This document shows, in pieces, positions 33,498 through 41,529 of a stretch of 64,000 bases of DNA. The stretch covers positions 18,102 through 82,101 of the forward strand of contig JAJYOJ010000004.1 of assembly GCA_021796235.1 (NCBI GenBank), written 5' to 3'. The DNA comes from a bacterium. Its GTDB lineage: Bacteria; Patescibacteriota; Microgenomatia; UBA1406; GWC2-37-13. The notes beneath the pieces were generated by a model. It had not been told where the DNA came from. It ran no database searches and saw only the letters and a list, made by a program, of their open reading frames with translations. Both the position numbers and the translations under genes were made by a program. Position 1 is the stretch's first letter; every line of letters starts with the position of its first letter.

Positions 33498-33510
33498 CAC
33501 CCTACGGGTG
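33498..33510. repeat. REP-like palindrome (short copy)
   Basis: CACCC-TAC-GGGTG, the core of the family, with a GAGAAA right flank shared with the copy at 41454. The left flank does not complete the longer stem. Confidence 0.6.
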
Positions 33511-33573
33511 AGAAAGAGAAATGATTTGAACCAATGAAAAAAATCTGTTACCTTTATTTTATAGTCCGCCTTC

Positions 33574-33591
33574 GTCCCGCTCAAGCGGGAC
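33574..33591. repeat. GC-rich hairpin before the TTG-start gene
   Basis: GTCCCGC and GCGGGAC flank TCAA; CCGC/GCGG outside them can extend the structure. It lies 14 bases before the strong Shine-Dalgarno of the next gene and has no T-run, so it may shape the leader or end the previous transcript poorly. Confidence 0.45.
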
Positions 33592-33619
33592 TGCGGCGAG
33601 ACAAAGGAGGTGAATTAAT

Positions 33620-34225
33620 TTGAAAAAAAGAAGAACAACAAAACATGTAACGCATCATCATGCGAGACAAAAGGTTAACTACGACAAAGTTCTTTATTAT
33701 GGTCTTCTGATTTTAGGAGTATTCGTCGTATCTTTTTTTGTCGGTAAAACAGTTTTATTTTCCAACCAATCGACGGATCCGCCAACAGTTGAGGGAACAA
33801 ATACCAGCGGCGGATTTGACCAATATGGTTACAACTACCAGGCGCGTATATTTGTTGGACCGGCAGACGGGGTCGATAGAGAACTTGATGGAAATGTTTG
33901 GGGTGACCCAACATATGCGAAAGACCATCTAGTTATGAAATGGTCAAAAGCCTGGGATGATGCCCGTTTCCACCAAGCTGCATGGACACCCGAGGCTTGG
34001 GTCGACAATGAATGGAATGGGATGCTCCAAAATGGATCAAAAGTATCAGAACACGTGAAAATAATCTGGGTGGGTTCAGCGCTTGAAAATAGTCAATACT
34101 GGAGAGCTGGAGGTTATCCGATTTGGGGACAGTTTGAGGTAATAATGGATCAAGGATTCGATAAAAACAGTATGACCCACTATTCAAACGCCCATGCGAC
34201 ACCGAATGGTTACGGAGGTAAGTAA
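33620..34225 (+). CDS. Membrane-anchored extracellular hypothetical protein
   Basis: A 201-residue protein starting with TTG, supported by AAAGGAGGTGA (33602-33612), the best Shine-Dalgarno of the window. The N-terminus is very basic with HHHARQ, then one membrane helix (VLYYGLLILGVFVVSFFVG, about residues 24-43), then a linker and an extracellular domain rich in Trp and Gly (GPADGVDRELDGNVWGDPTYA, HLVMKWSKAWDDARF, WVDNEWNGM). No family is recognised. A terminator follows directly. Confidence 0.65.
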   Translation: MKKRRTTKHVTHHHARQKVNYDKVLYYGLLILGVFVVSFFVGKTVLFSNQSTDPPTVEGTNTSGGFDQYGYNYQARIFVGPADGVDRELDGNVWGDPTYAKDHLVMKWSKAWDDARFHQAAWTPEAWVDNEWNGMLQNGSKVSEHVKIIWVGSALENSQYWRAGGYPIWGQFEVIMDQGFDKNSMTHYSNAHATPNGYGGK

Positions 34226-34248
34226 AAGAGTGAATTAAATTATTACTA

Positions 34249-34286
34249 ACAGCCCATCGTTTTTTAAAGCGGTGGGTTGTTTTTTT
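34249..34286 (+). terminator. Rho-independent terminator
   Basis: An 11-pair stem (34249-34259 with 34270-34280, two G-U pairs) with a 10-base loop and a T-run to 34286. It ends the plus-strand small-gene island before the convergent PBP gene, whose stop codon it overlaps. Confidence 0.8.
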
Positions 34287-36531
34287 AGGGAAGTACAACG
34301 TTTTGTACCGCGTCGTGATCGTGGTTACAACCAATGCAGTAAATTGATCCTAAAGGATCTTTAATTATCGATTCCTGTTTCAGATCGACATTAGTATCGG
34401 AAGCCGGGGCCAAAGCTCCGGTTGACTTATCGACAGCCACTGTTTCCTGCGCCGACGGAGTAGCAGTAGGTTCGGTGCCGGAAATAAAATATTCAAAGCG
34501 CGCCGGACAGCTATCTTTACCATCAGGGCCTTGAGAGGCCAATGTTCCTGTATCCCAACAGACCTGTTTTCCGACAACGTCATCCGGTTTTATTGGCCAA
34601 AGATCGGGTTGTTTTCGCAAAACAAAGCTCATAACCCGATTCCAAATTGGAGCAGCTCCGGTTATGCCCGAGGCTAAATACTGATTCATGGGTGAGTTGT
34701 CATTATTACCAACCCAAACCGCAGTCAGGAAATTCGGCGTATAGCCAATTGTCCAGTTATCACGTTTATCATCGGTTGTACCGGTCTTAACCGACACCGC
34801 TTTTCCCGGAATGACAAGAGCAGAAGAGGCGCCGAACTCCTGGGAACGGGCGTTGTTATCAAGCAGAATATGCGAGATCAGAAAGGTTGATTCGGGTGAA
34901 AGGGCTTTGGAACCAACAATTGCTAAGAAATTAGGATAATAAAGCGGCTGCTCGAGATTTTGGATGTAGTTTGGATCCTTGAACTGATATAAAACATGAC
35001 CGTACTTATCCTGGATTTTTAAAATAGCATTTAATTTTTTGGCAACGCCGCGATTGGCAAAGGTTGAATAAGCCTGGGCCATTTCGGTCATTCGGACCTC
35101 ACCGCCTCCAAGTGTTAGAGCTAATCCATAATGCGAGGGATCTTTAAAAGTTGAAATTGTGAAGGCAGAAGCCGACGCAACAAAGTTGGCCACTCCGTTG
35201 ATCGCCAACATTTTTACCGCCGGAATATTAAAAGAGTTGCCCAGAGCAAAACGAAGCTGCACCGGTCCGTGGAATTTGCGGTCGTAGTTTACCGGACAGT
35301 AGGCGGCTGGTTGACCGGCCGCTTCAAAACAGGTCGGGACATCCAAAAAAACTGTAGCCGGGGTAACGAGCCTTCTTTCCAGCCCAATTCCATAATTTAA
35401 AGGTTTTATCGAAGATCCGGGTTGGCGAAGTGCGGTTGTGACATTAAAACTTCCGCTCGGAGTGGCAAAATAATCTACAGATCCAACCATTGCCAAAATC
35501 TCACCGGTTGGCGGTCGGGTAACCAAGATTGCACCGTTAGTTACGTGCAGATCGGCAATTTTTGCCAGCTCTTCTTTTAGGACTTTTTCCGCCTGCTCCT
35601 GGATATTTAAATCAAGAGTTGTATAGACATTTAAACCGCCCTCTTCGACAGCATTTACGCCATACATTTTTTCAAGTTGGGAGCGCACATAAAAAACGAA
35701 GTGAGGAGCGAGAATACTGTTGGTAAGCGGTTTAAACTGCATTTTTGTATTGAGGGCGGATTCATAAGTAGATTTATTTATATAATTTTGTTGATTAAGT
35801 GCTTTCAAAACTTCGTTTCTTCTCTGGATCGTAAGATTTGGATCGTTGTAGGGAGAGTAATAGGATGGCGCCTGAGGCAGACCTGCTAGGGTTGCGGCTT
35901 CGACCAGCGTCAGATCTTTGGCATTTTTCCCAAAATAGCGTTTAGCCGCTTCTTCAATACCGTAGGAGGCGCCACCGTAGGGGATTTGATTCAGATACAT
36001 TTCAAGAATTTGATCTTTACTGAAAACCTCTTCGGTCCACATCGCTAAAATTATTTCACGCGCCTTGCGCCGGATTGTTCTTTCCTGACTGAGCAGGGCA
36101 TTTTTTACCAACTGTTGGGTGATTGTCGAACCGCCCTGAAGCGAGCGGCTTATGATCATGTCTCTCACAGCCCGTAAAATTCCCGAAACTAAAGAAATTC
36201 CGCCGTGATGATAAAAGTTCTTATCCTCAATAGCGATTGTCGCTTGCGCAATATAGGGCGGCAGATCCTTAAGTTTTATCGGGGTCCGATTTTGATCCCG
36301 ATAGATTTCAAACAACAGTTTTCCATTTCTATCTAAAATATGCGTAGAAAGGGGAGTCGCCTGAAAGTTTTTGAGCTGATAGGGAGTTGGGAGATTAAAG
36401 AAGATAAAGAAATAGATAAATATTACGAATAAAATTATTCCGGAAGGAATTAAAATTTTTTTATTATTAAATCTGGAGGTTTTGAACTTAAGATACAGAT
36501 TTCTCAATGACTCTTTTAACTTTTCGACCAT
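34285..36531 (-). CDS. Class A penicillin-binding protein (PBP1A type)
   Basis: A bifunctional peptidoglycan synthase of 748 residues. One membrane helix (about residues 26-46) precedes the GT51 glycosyltransferase (QATIAIEDKNFYHHGG, LQGGSTITQQLVKN, IPYGGASYGIEEAAKRYFGK) and the transpeptidase (QPGSSIKPLNY with SxxK, SFNIPAVKM, SVKTGTTDDKRDN with KTGT). The C-terminal tail ends in CIGCNHDHD (Cys732, Cys735, His737, His739), an unusual metal-binding-like patch after a low-complexity linker. Confidence 0.95.
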   Translation of the reverse strand: MVEKLKESLRNLYLKFKTSRFNNKKILIPSGIILFVIFIYFFIFFNLPTPYQLKNFQATPLSTHILDRNGKLLFEIYRDQNRTPIKLKDLPPYIAQATIAIEDKNFYHHGGISLVSGILRAVRDMIISRSLQGGSTITQQLVKNALLSQERTIRRKAREIILAMWTEEVFSKDQILEMYLNQIPYGGASYGIEEAAKRYFGKNAKDLTLVEAATLAGLPQAPSYYSPYNDPNLTIQRRNEVLKALNQQNYINKSTYESALNTKMQFKPLTNSILAPHFVFYVRSQLEKMYGVNAVEEGGLNVYTTLDLNIQEQAEKVLKEELAKIADLHVTNGAILVTRPPTGEILAMVGSVDYFATPSGSFNVTTALRQPGSSIKPLNYGIGLERRLVTPATVFLDVPTCFEAAGQPAAYCPVNYDRKFHGPVQLRFALGNSFNIPAVKMLAINGVANFVASASAFTISTFKDPSHYGLALTLGGGEVRMTEMAQAYSTFANRGVAKKLNAILKIQDKYGHVLYQFKDPNYIQNLEQPLYYPNFLAIVGSKALSPESTFLISHILLDNNARSQEFGASSALVIPGKAVSVKTGTTDDKRDNWTIGYTPNFLTAVWVGNNDNSPMNQYLASGITGAAPIWNRVMSFVLRKQPDLWPIKPDDVVGKQVCWDTGTLASQGPDGKDSCPARFEYFISGTEPTATPSAQETVAVDKSTGALAPASDTNVDLKQESIIKDPLGSIYCIGCNHDHDAVQNVVLP

Positions 36532-36537
36532 GTAATT

Positions 36538-36546
36538 ATTGTAACA
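36538..36546 (-). promoter_or_regulatory. Extended -10 promoter of the PBP gene
   Basis: On the minus strand TGTTACAAT ends six bases before the ATG, again predicting a leaderless mRNA. Confidence 0.5.
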
Positions 36547-36555
36547 AAAATGGAG

Positions 36556-37981
36556 TTATTTTACCGAAGAGAATCGGGGAAAAAGTGGAGAAATTTTTTT
36601 GATTTTTCCACTGGTCACTTGTAATATTTTTTCGGCAGTCTCAGGGATAAAAGGCTGTAAGTGAAATGCTATTGATTTTAATATGTTAAAACATTGAAAG
36701 AGAAAATCTTTTCTTTTATCTTTAGTTTTGTTCCAAGGAGCAAAAGTATCGACTTTTTTGTTTAGGTCTTTTATCCGAGTCCAAAGCTGCTCCAAAATAA
36801 TATTGAATTGGAATGAGGCAAACTGTTTTTTAATTTCACTACTGAATTCTTCTTTTGTAGCGGTGCCGATATTTAATTCGTCCTGTTCTCCAAGTGTAGT
36901 TAGCCGCGAAACCAGATTGCCCAGCTCATTTGCCAGATCCGAGTTATAAATTTCTTCCATTCGAGCAAACGAAAAGTCACCGTCATCGGCAGCCGGAATT
37001 TCTCGCAGAAGATAATAACGGACGGCATCGGTTCCGTATTTACTAACCAGATCAAACGGATTGATAACATTGCCCAGACTTTTGCTCATCTTTTGACCGC
37101 TGGAAGTTATAAAACCGTGGATAAAAACCTGTTGACTGTTTGGAAGGCCTGCCGAAAAAAGCATGGCTTGCCAGATGGCGGTTTGTTGCCGCAGATTATC
37201 TTTTCCGGCAACCTGAACACCAGGCCAGAAGTCCTTGAAATTTTTTAAATTTTTTGGCCAGCCTAAGGTTGAAATGTAGTAGACCAAAGCGTCAAACCAG
37301 ACATACATCACGTGTCGCGGATCGCCGGGGACATCGACTCCCCAGGGCATTTTGGATTTTAGGCGCGAGATACTGAAGTCTTGTAAGCCTTTTTTTACAA
37401 AGCTGCGAATTTCTTCCAATCGGTAAGCGGGAACCACAAACGGCGGAGTTTTTTCGTAAAGAGCGAGTAAATTTTTTTGATATTTAGAGAAGCGGAAAAA
37501 ATAATTTTCCTCCTCCAATATTTCTATTTCGAGATTAGGATGGATTAAACAGCGTCCATTTTGGAGTTCCGAGTCAGTTTTTTCCAGTTCACAACCGATA
37601 CAGTATTTCAATTTATAATTTTTTTTATAGATGTCCCCGTTTTTATCACAAAGTCGCCAAAATTCTTGGGCGGCTTCGAGATGGCGCGGATCGGTGGTTC
37701 GCATAAAATAGTTTGAACTTAAATTCAGGGCAATCTTTAATTCATCAAATTTTTTTGGCGTATTCGTCACAGTATTTTTGCGGATCTTTTTTGGCTAAGA
37801 GGGCTTTTTGATAAATTTTTTGGCCGTGTTCATCAGTACCGAATCCAAATGCTACGTCGAAACCTTGGAGTCGTTTAAATCTCGCAACGCAATCAGCCTG
37901 AATAATTTCTAAAGCAAAACCGATATGCGGATCAGCATTTACATAAGGAGCGGTAGTTGTGATATAAAATTTTTTGTCCAT
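36556..37981 (-). CDS. metG: Methionyl-tRNA synthetase, frameshifted
   Basis: Class I synthetase charging tRNA-Met. The N-terminal piece (37981-37745) has [16 protein letters not shown] with the HIGH-like HIGF and ends [10 protein letters not shown]; the second piece continues [21 protein letters not shown], a zinc-type knuckle ([19 protein letters not shown]), WFDALVYY and KMSKSLGNV. The break is in a run of seven A (minus strand, about 37754-37760). Removing one A gives 474 residues with perfect family continuity. The gene is essential, so a sequencing error, a recent mutation or slippage must explain it. No C-terminal tRNA-binding domain is present. Confidence 0.93.
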
Positions 37982-37989
37982 TACAGGTT

Positions 37990-38271
37990 CTATTTTACCA
38001 GAATAGCCAGGCCGACAAAAAGACTAATGGTTAGCAAAAAGTTCAAAAAGTCTAAAAGTTGGAAGGCTTTAAGCGTTGTGATAAATAAAATCAATAAAGC
38101 CAGAAGCAGGCGAAATTTTTTTTTAAGAAGCGGCGACAGAAGAAGGTAGATAAAAATACCTAGAAGAGTATTAACACAAAGTATCAGCCAAAGGTTGCTG
38201 GGAGGGACAAACATAACTACAGCTACAAGTGTGACAAAGATAAGAACTTCGGTTGCAAGAAACATATGCAT
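37990..38271 (-). CDS. Small hydrophobic membrane protein
   Basis: A 93-residue, very hydrophobic protein with about three to four membrane helices ([60 protein letters not shown]) and a KKKFR loop. It is not recognised. The start could be MHMF or the ATG at residue 3. It sits divergent from rpsO and eight bases before metG. Confidence 0.6.
   Translation of the reverse strand: MHMFLATEVLIFVTLVAVVMFVPPSNLWLILCVNTLLGIFIYLLLSPLLKKKFRLLLALLILFITTLKAFQLLDFLNFLLTISLFVGLAILVK
37992..38000 (-). promoter_or_regulatory. Extended -10 promoter of metG
   Basis: On the minus strand TGGTAAAAT ends 10 bases before the metG ATG. It lies inside the last codons of the upstream membrane-protein gene. Confidence 0.45.
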
Positions 38272-38281
38272 CTATTATAAT
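38253..38281 (+). promoter_or_regulatory. Promoter of rpsO-pnp
   Basis: TTGCAA (38253-38258), 17-base spacer, TATAAT (38276-38281); the rpsO ATG is eight bases further, so the S15 mRNA is leaderless and has no room for the structured S15 autoregulatory leader known in other bacteria. Confidence 0.7.
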
Positions 38282-38289
38282 ATTTAACT

Positions 38290-38559
38290 ATGGTGAAACT
38301 TCCCGATGATAAATTGCAGCTTATCGAAGAGTTTGCGCAGCACAAAGGTGACACAGGCTCTCCGGAGGTACAGGTAGCTCTCCTGACTCAAAAGATCGAA
38401 CGCCTGGTTTTGCATCTGGATGAGAATAAAAAAGATAATCACTCAAGGCGGGGACTACTCAAGGTCGTTGCCAAGAGACGAAGGATTATTCAGTACCTTG
38501 AGTCATTGGATAAAAAACGTTATAAAAAACTGGTAGAAAAACTTGGACTTAAAAAGTAA
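38290..38559 (+). CDS. rpsO: 30S ribosomal protein S15
   Basis: The 89-residue protein matches S15 along its length: [50 protein letters not shown] and [21 protein letters not shown] (helices 1-4). S15 binds 16S rRNA helices 20-22 early in assembly. It is followed by pnp after 16 bases, the common bacterial pair. Confidence 0.98.
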   Translation: MVKLPDDKLQLIEEFAQHKGDTGSPEVQVALLTQKIERLVLHLDENKKDNHSRRGLLKVVAKRRRIIQYLESLDKKRYKKLVEKLGLKK

Positions 38560-38575
38560 ACTACTTATTATATAA

Positions 38576-40675
38576 ATGAATATTTTTGAGGACTCCACCG
38601 AGATTGACGGACAGAAACTGAAATTGCAGTTCGGGAGACTTGCCCAAGCGGTAGACACTTCGGTTTACGCAACTTTGGGTGACACAGCGGTTCTTGTGAC
38701 TATTGCGGTTGGACCGGAAAATCCCAACATTGACTATTTCCCTTTGTCGGTCGAGTATGCGGAAAAACTCTATGCCGGCGGACTTATCAAAGGTTCACGT
38801 TGGATAAAAAGAGAGGGTAGACCGTCGGACGAAGCGGTTTTAACCGGAAGACTTATTGACCGCTCGATTCGGCCGCTTTTCCCCAAAACCTATAAAAAAC
38901 AGGTGCAGGTTGTTGTTACGCTTTTATCAGTAGACGGCATCAATGCTCCGGAAGTTCTTTCGGCAATTGCCGTATCTGCGGCGCTTTCTGTGTCTTCAGT
39001 TCCTTGGGACGGTCCGATCTCAACCGTACGTATCGGTTATGTCACGGCGGGCGAGAACAAAGAAACCGGATTTATCCTAAATCCCACCGAGAACGAACAG
39101 GAATTTTCTGACCTAGATCTCGTGGTTTCGTCTTCTGCCGATAAGGTTATCATGATTGAAACAAAAGCCAATATGGTCAAAGACGAAATAATTCAAGAGG
39201 GAGTTGAGATGGCCAAAAAAGAGAATAAAAAAATAATCGAATTTATCGAGAAAGTAACCAAAAAAATCGGCAAAAAAAAGGCTGCAATTCCAAGCGATGA
39301 AGACTACTCAGAAATTCTTAAACTTGTTAAAACCAAATACGCCAAACCAGTTGAAGATGCTGTAAAACAAGCAGCGGAAACTGCCGGCAGTGAAGACAGA
39401 ATGCTTCAGGAAATTGTTTCAGCCATCTATGAGGATTTAGAGAAAAAATTTGACAGCAAACAAATTATGGCGGCAATCACCAAAAATAATTATGAAACGA
39501 TTAAAAAAAATGTTTTAGATAAAGGCAAAAGACCGGATGGAAGAAAGTTTGACGAAGTAAGAGATCTTTTAGTTGAGGTGTCGGTTTTACCTCGCACTCA
39601 TGGTTCGGCACTTTTTCAACGCGGTCAGACGCAGGTTCTATCAATTGCGACCTTAGGTTCAACAACTTTAGAACAGCTTATAGAAGGCCCTGAGGGTAAA
39701 GAAGCAAAAAGATATATTCACCACTATTCAGACGGACCTTATTCTTACGGTCAGGTTGGTCGGATGATGGGCCCGTCACGTAGGGCAATTGGCCACGGTG
39801 CTTTAGCGGAAAAGGCGATAGAGCCGGTTCTTCCGTCTTCGGAAGAGTTCCCTTACGCTATTCGGGTTGTTTCGGAAATCCTGTCGGAGAATGGTTCATC
39901 CTCAATGGGAAGCGTCTCTGGATCTTCTCTGTCGCTTATGGATGCAGGCGTTCCCCTGAAGGCGGCGGTAGCCGGAGTTGCAATGGGAATTATGTCAAAG
40001 TCGGACGATAAGTATGTGGTTTTAACAGATATCGTTGGAATGGAAGACTTTTCTGGAGAGATGGATTTTAAAATTGCCGGGACCGCCGAGGGAATTACAG
40101 CAATCCAGCTTGATGTTAAAAACAAAGGATTGACTGCCAAAATGATTAAAGATATTTTTGCTCAAGCGAAAAAAGCGCGACTCCAGATTTTAGCTGCGAT
40201 GGATAAGGTTATTGCCAAACCGCGAAAAGAAATTTCACGTTATGCGCCTAAAGTTGTGGTTTTAACCCCGCCTGCGGATAAAATCGGCGATATCATTGGG
40301 CCGGGTGGAAAAAATATCCGTGCACTCATTGCTCGTACTCAAACCGAAATTAACGTTGAAGATGATGGAAAAGTTACTGTTTCCGGCTTGGATCGGGAGA
40401 AAGTCGACGAAGCAGTTAATTATATCGGCAATATCACCCGCGAAGTTAAAGTCGGTGAAGAGTTTGAAGGCGAGGTAAAACGTATTTTGCCATTTGGAGC
40501 ATTTGTTGAAATCCTACCAGGTAAAGATGGCATGGTGCATGTTTCTAAGATGGGAAAAGGCTTTGTCAAAGATCCTCACGATGTCGTTAAAATCGGCCAG
40601 ATTGTCAAAGTTAAGGTTTACCAGATCGATAACCAAGGCAGAATAAATCTTCAGTTAGTGACTTCTCACCCGTAG
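38576..40675 (+). CDS. pnp: Polyribonucleotide nucleotidyltransferase (PNPase)
   Basis: PNPase degrades RNA 3'-5' by phosphorolysis. The 699-residue protein has two RNase PH domains (SRWIKREGRPSDEAVLTGRLIDRSIRPLFPK region; GKRPDGRKFDEVRDL), the active site SSMGSVSGSSLSLMDAGVPL, a KH domain (GDIIGPGGKNIRALI) and a C-terminal S1 domain (GEEFEGEVKRILPFGAFVEILPG). The TAG stop lies in the loop of a REP-like hairpin, so the hairpin forms the end of the message. Confidence 0.97.
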   Translation: MNIFEDSTEIDGQKLKLQFGRLAQAVDTSVYATLGDTAVLVTIAVGPENPNIDYFPLSVEYAEKLYAGGLIKGSRWIKREGRPSDEAVLTGRLIDRSIRPLFPKTYKKQVQVVVTLLSVDGINAPEVLSAIAVSAALSVSSVPWDGPISTVRIGYVTAGENKETGFILNPTENEQEFSDLDLVVSSSADKVIMIETKANMVKDEIIQEGVEMAKKENKKIIEFIEKVTKKIGKKKAAIPSDEDYSEILKLVKTKYAKPVEDAVKQAAETAGSEDRMLQEIVSAIYEDLEKKFDSKQIMAAITKNNYETIKKNVLDKGKRPDGRKFDEVRDLLVEVSVLPRTHGSALFQRGQTQVLSIATLGSTTLEQLIEGPEGKEAKRYIHHYSDGPYSYGQVGRMMGPSRRAIGHGALAEKAIEPVLPSSEEFPYAIRVVSEILSENGSSSMGSVSGSSLSLMDAGVPLKAAVAGVAMGIMSKSDDKYVVLTDIVGMEDFSGEMDFKIAGTAEGITAIQLDVKNKGLTAKMIKDIFAQAKKARLQILAAMDKVIAKPRKEISRYAPKVVVLTPPADKIGDIIGPGGKNIRALIARTQTEINVEDDGKVTVSGLDREKVDEAVNYIGNITREVKVGEEFEGEVKRILPFGAFVEILPGKDGMVHVSKMGKGFVKDPHDVVKIGQIVKVKVYQIDNQGRINLQLVTSHP

Positions 40676-40681
40676 GGTGAG
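40665..40681. repeat. REP-like palindrome at the pnp / RAYT junction
   Basis: CTCACCC-GTA-GGGTGAG; the TAG stop of pnp is in its loop and first right-arm base. It lies four bases from the end of the RAYT gene and lacks a T-run. Confidence 0.75.
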
Positions 40682-40685
40682 AGGA

Positions 40686-41351
40686 CTAATCGATAAGTGA
40701 TTTCTTAATTTTTCTTAGCTTTCTTTGGTAATCAACTTGATCTTCGTGAAATTTTATAAAATTGTTCCTGGATCTAAAATGGTTAAACATGTAGTCAGTT
40801 TTAATAAATTTGTTACGGTTTGTATTTAAATAACAGGAGAATGAACAAAATGGATATGTTGCTAACTCTTTGAATTCAATAAGGCATGATGTCACAGGAT
40901 TTAAATGGATATAACGGCAAAGGTGGATAAATTCCTCCCGTGAGGTTATTCGTCTATATTTAAAACTATTTAAGAAAAGTGAGCCTTTCCTATTTTTTTT
41001 CAAATCAAAATATTTTGCGAAGCTATTTTCAGTGTTACTAATAAATTTTCTGACGCCGTTTTCTTGCAATTGCTTGACTAAAAAGTGATAATGATTAGGC
41101 ATAAAAGAAAAAGCAAATATTTCAACTAGAGGAATCGATGAGGAGACTTCCTTTAAATAGTTGTATTGTAGTGGTTTAGCAGACTTATTAAATTGAGATA
41201 AACGAATTCTTTGATTATAACGATAAAAATCTACTGTCTGCAAAATTCTGTGAAGGTATTCCAAATCGGAAAAAATCTTTTCATCAGCAATTGCTTTATT
41301 GTAGACGTGGTAGAACTCATTGGTTGAGAGAGGACATCTTTTTAGGGACAT
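40686..41351 (-). CDS. REP-associated tyrosine transposase (RAYT, Y1/HUH family)
   Basis: A 221-residue IS200-like Y1 transposase. The HUH motif is FSFMPNHYHFLV (His87, His89) and the catalytic tyrosine is in CRYIHLNPV (Tyr147). N-terminal NEFYHVYNKAI and GSLFLNSFKYRRI are typical of the single-copy RAYT branch rather than of mobile IS200. RAYTs cut and paste REP palindromes. Here two palindromes lie just upstream and one just downstream, all with CACCC/GGGTG arms, and further copies are scattered in the window, so this gene is likely responsible for their spread. Confidence 0.93.
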   Translation of the reverse strand: MSLKRCPLSTNEFYHVYNKAIADEKIFSDLEYLHRILQTVDFYRYNQRIRLSQFNKSAKPLQYNYLKEVSSSIPLVEIFAFSFMPNHYHFLVKQLQENGVRKFISNTENSFAKYFDLKKNRKGSLFLNSFKYRRITSREEFIHLCRYIHLNPVTSCLIEFKELATYPFCSFSCYLNTNRNKFIKTDYMFNHFRSRNNFIKFHEDQVDYQRKLRKIKKSLID

Positions 41352-41353
41352 AA

Positions 41354-41372
41354 TTACACCCTACGGGTGTAA
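41354..41372. repeat. REP-like palindrome upstream of RAYT (copy 1)
   Basis: TTACACCC-TAC-GGGTGTAA, an eight-pair stem ending three bases from the RAYT start codon, so it is in the leader of the transposase mRNA. Confidence 0.8.
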
Positions 41373-41453
41373 ATAAACTAAGTCAATCGATTATAGCCCA
41401 CAAAATTTAAATTTAGATTGTTTTAACAAACTACACGAAAAATATGTTCTCAA

Positions 41454-41474
41454 TTCTCACCCTACGGGTGAGAA
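41454..41474. repeat. REP-like palindrome upstream of RAYT (copy 2)
   Basis: Nine-base arms TTCTCACCC and GGGTGAGAA flank TAC. This copy and the one at the pnp end share the CTCACCC form, and the other two long copies share the ACACCC form; two subtypes are therefore present. It ends 20 bases before the ftsK promoter. Confidence 0.8.
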
Positions 41475-41493
41475 ATTTCAGTAATATTCAAGG

Positions 41494-41522
41494 TTGATTT
41501 TATTTCTTCGGATAGGTACAAT
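41494..41522 (+). promoter_or_regulatory. Promoter of ftsK
   Basis: TTGATT (41494-41499), 17-base spacer, TACAAT (41517-41522). The ATG at 41530 is seven bases further, which sets the ftsK start: an in-frame upstream start at 41494 would lie in the -35 box. Confidence 0.65.
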
Positions 41523-41529
41523 CTTTTAT

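Noticed and set aside
33222..33600. GC hairpin at 33574 as a terminator of the 33166 gene
   Set aside because: No T-run follows, and a strong Shine-Dalgarno begins 14 bases later.
37745..37770. Programmed frameshifting in metG
   Set aside because: The site is a plain A7 run without a stimulatory hairpin or Shine-Dalgarno-like element placed correctly, and other indels in this window are also at homopolymers; error or recent mutation is simpler.
40686..41351. Complete IS200/IS605 mobile element
   Set aside because: There is no TnpB and no separate left and right ends of an IS; motifs and flanking palindromes fit a domesticated RAYT.
41494..41529. Earlier ftsK start giving 12 extra residues
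   Set aside because: That codon lies inside a TTGATT-17-TACAAT promoter; the ATG at 41530 begins the normal FtsK N-terminus.
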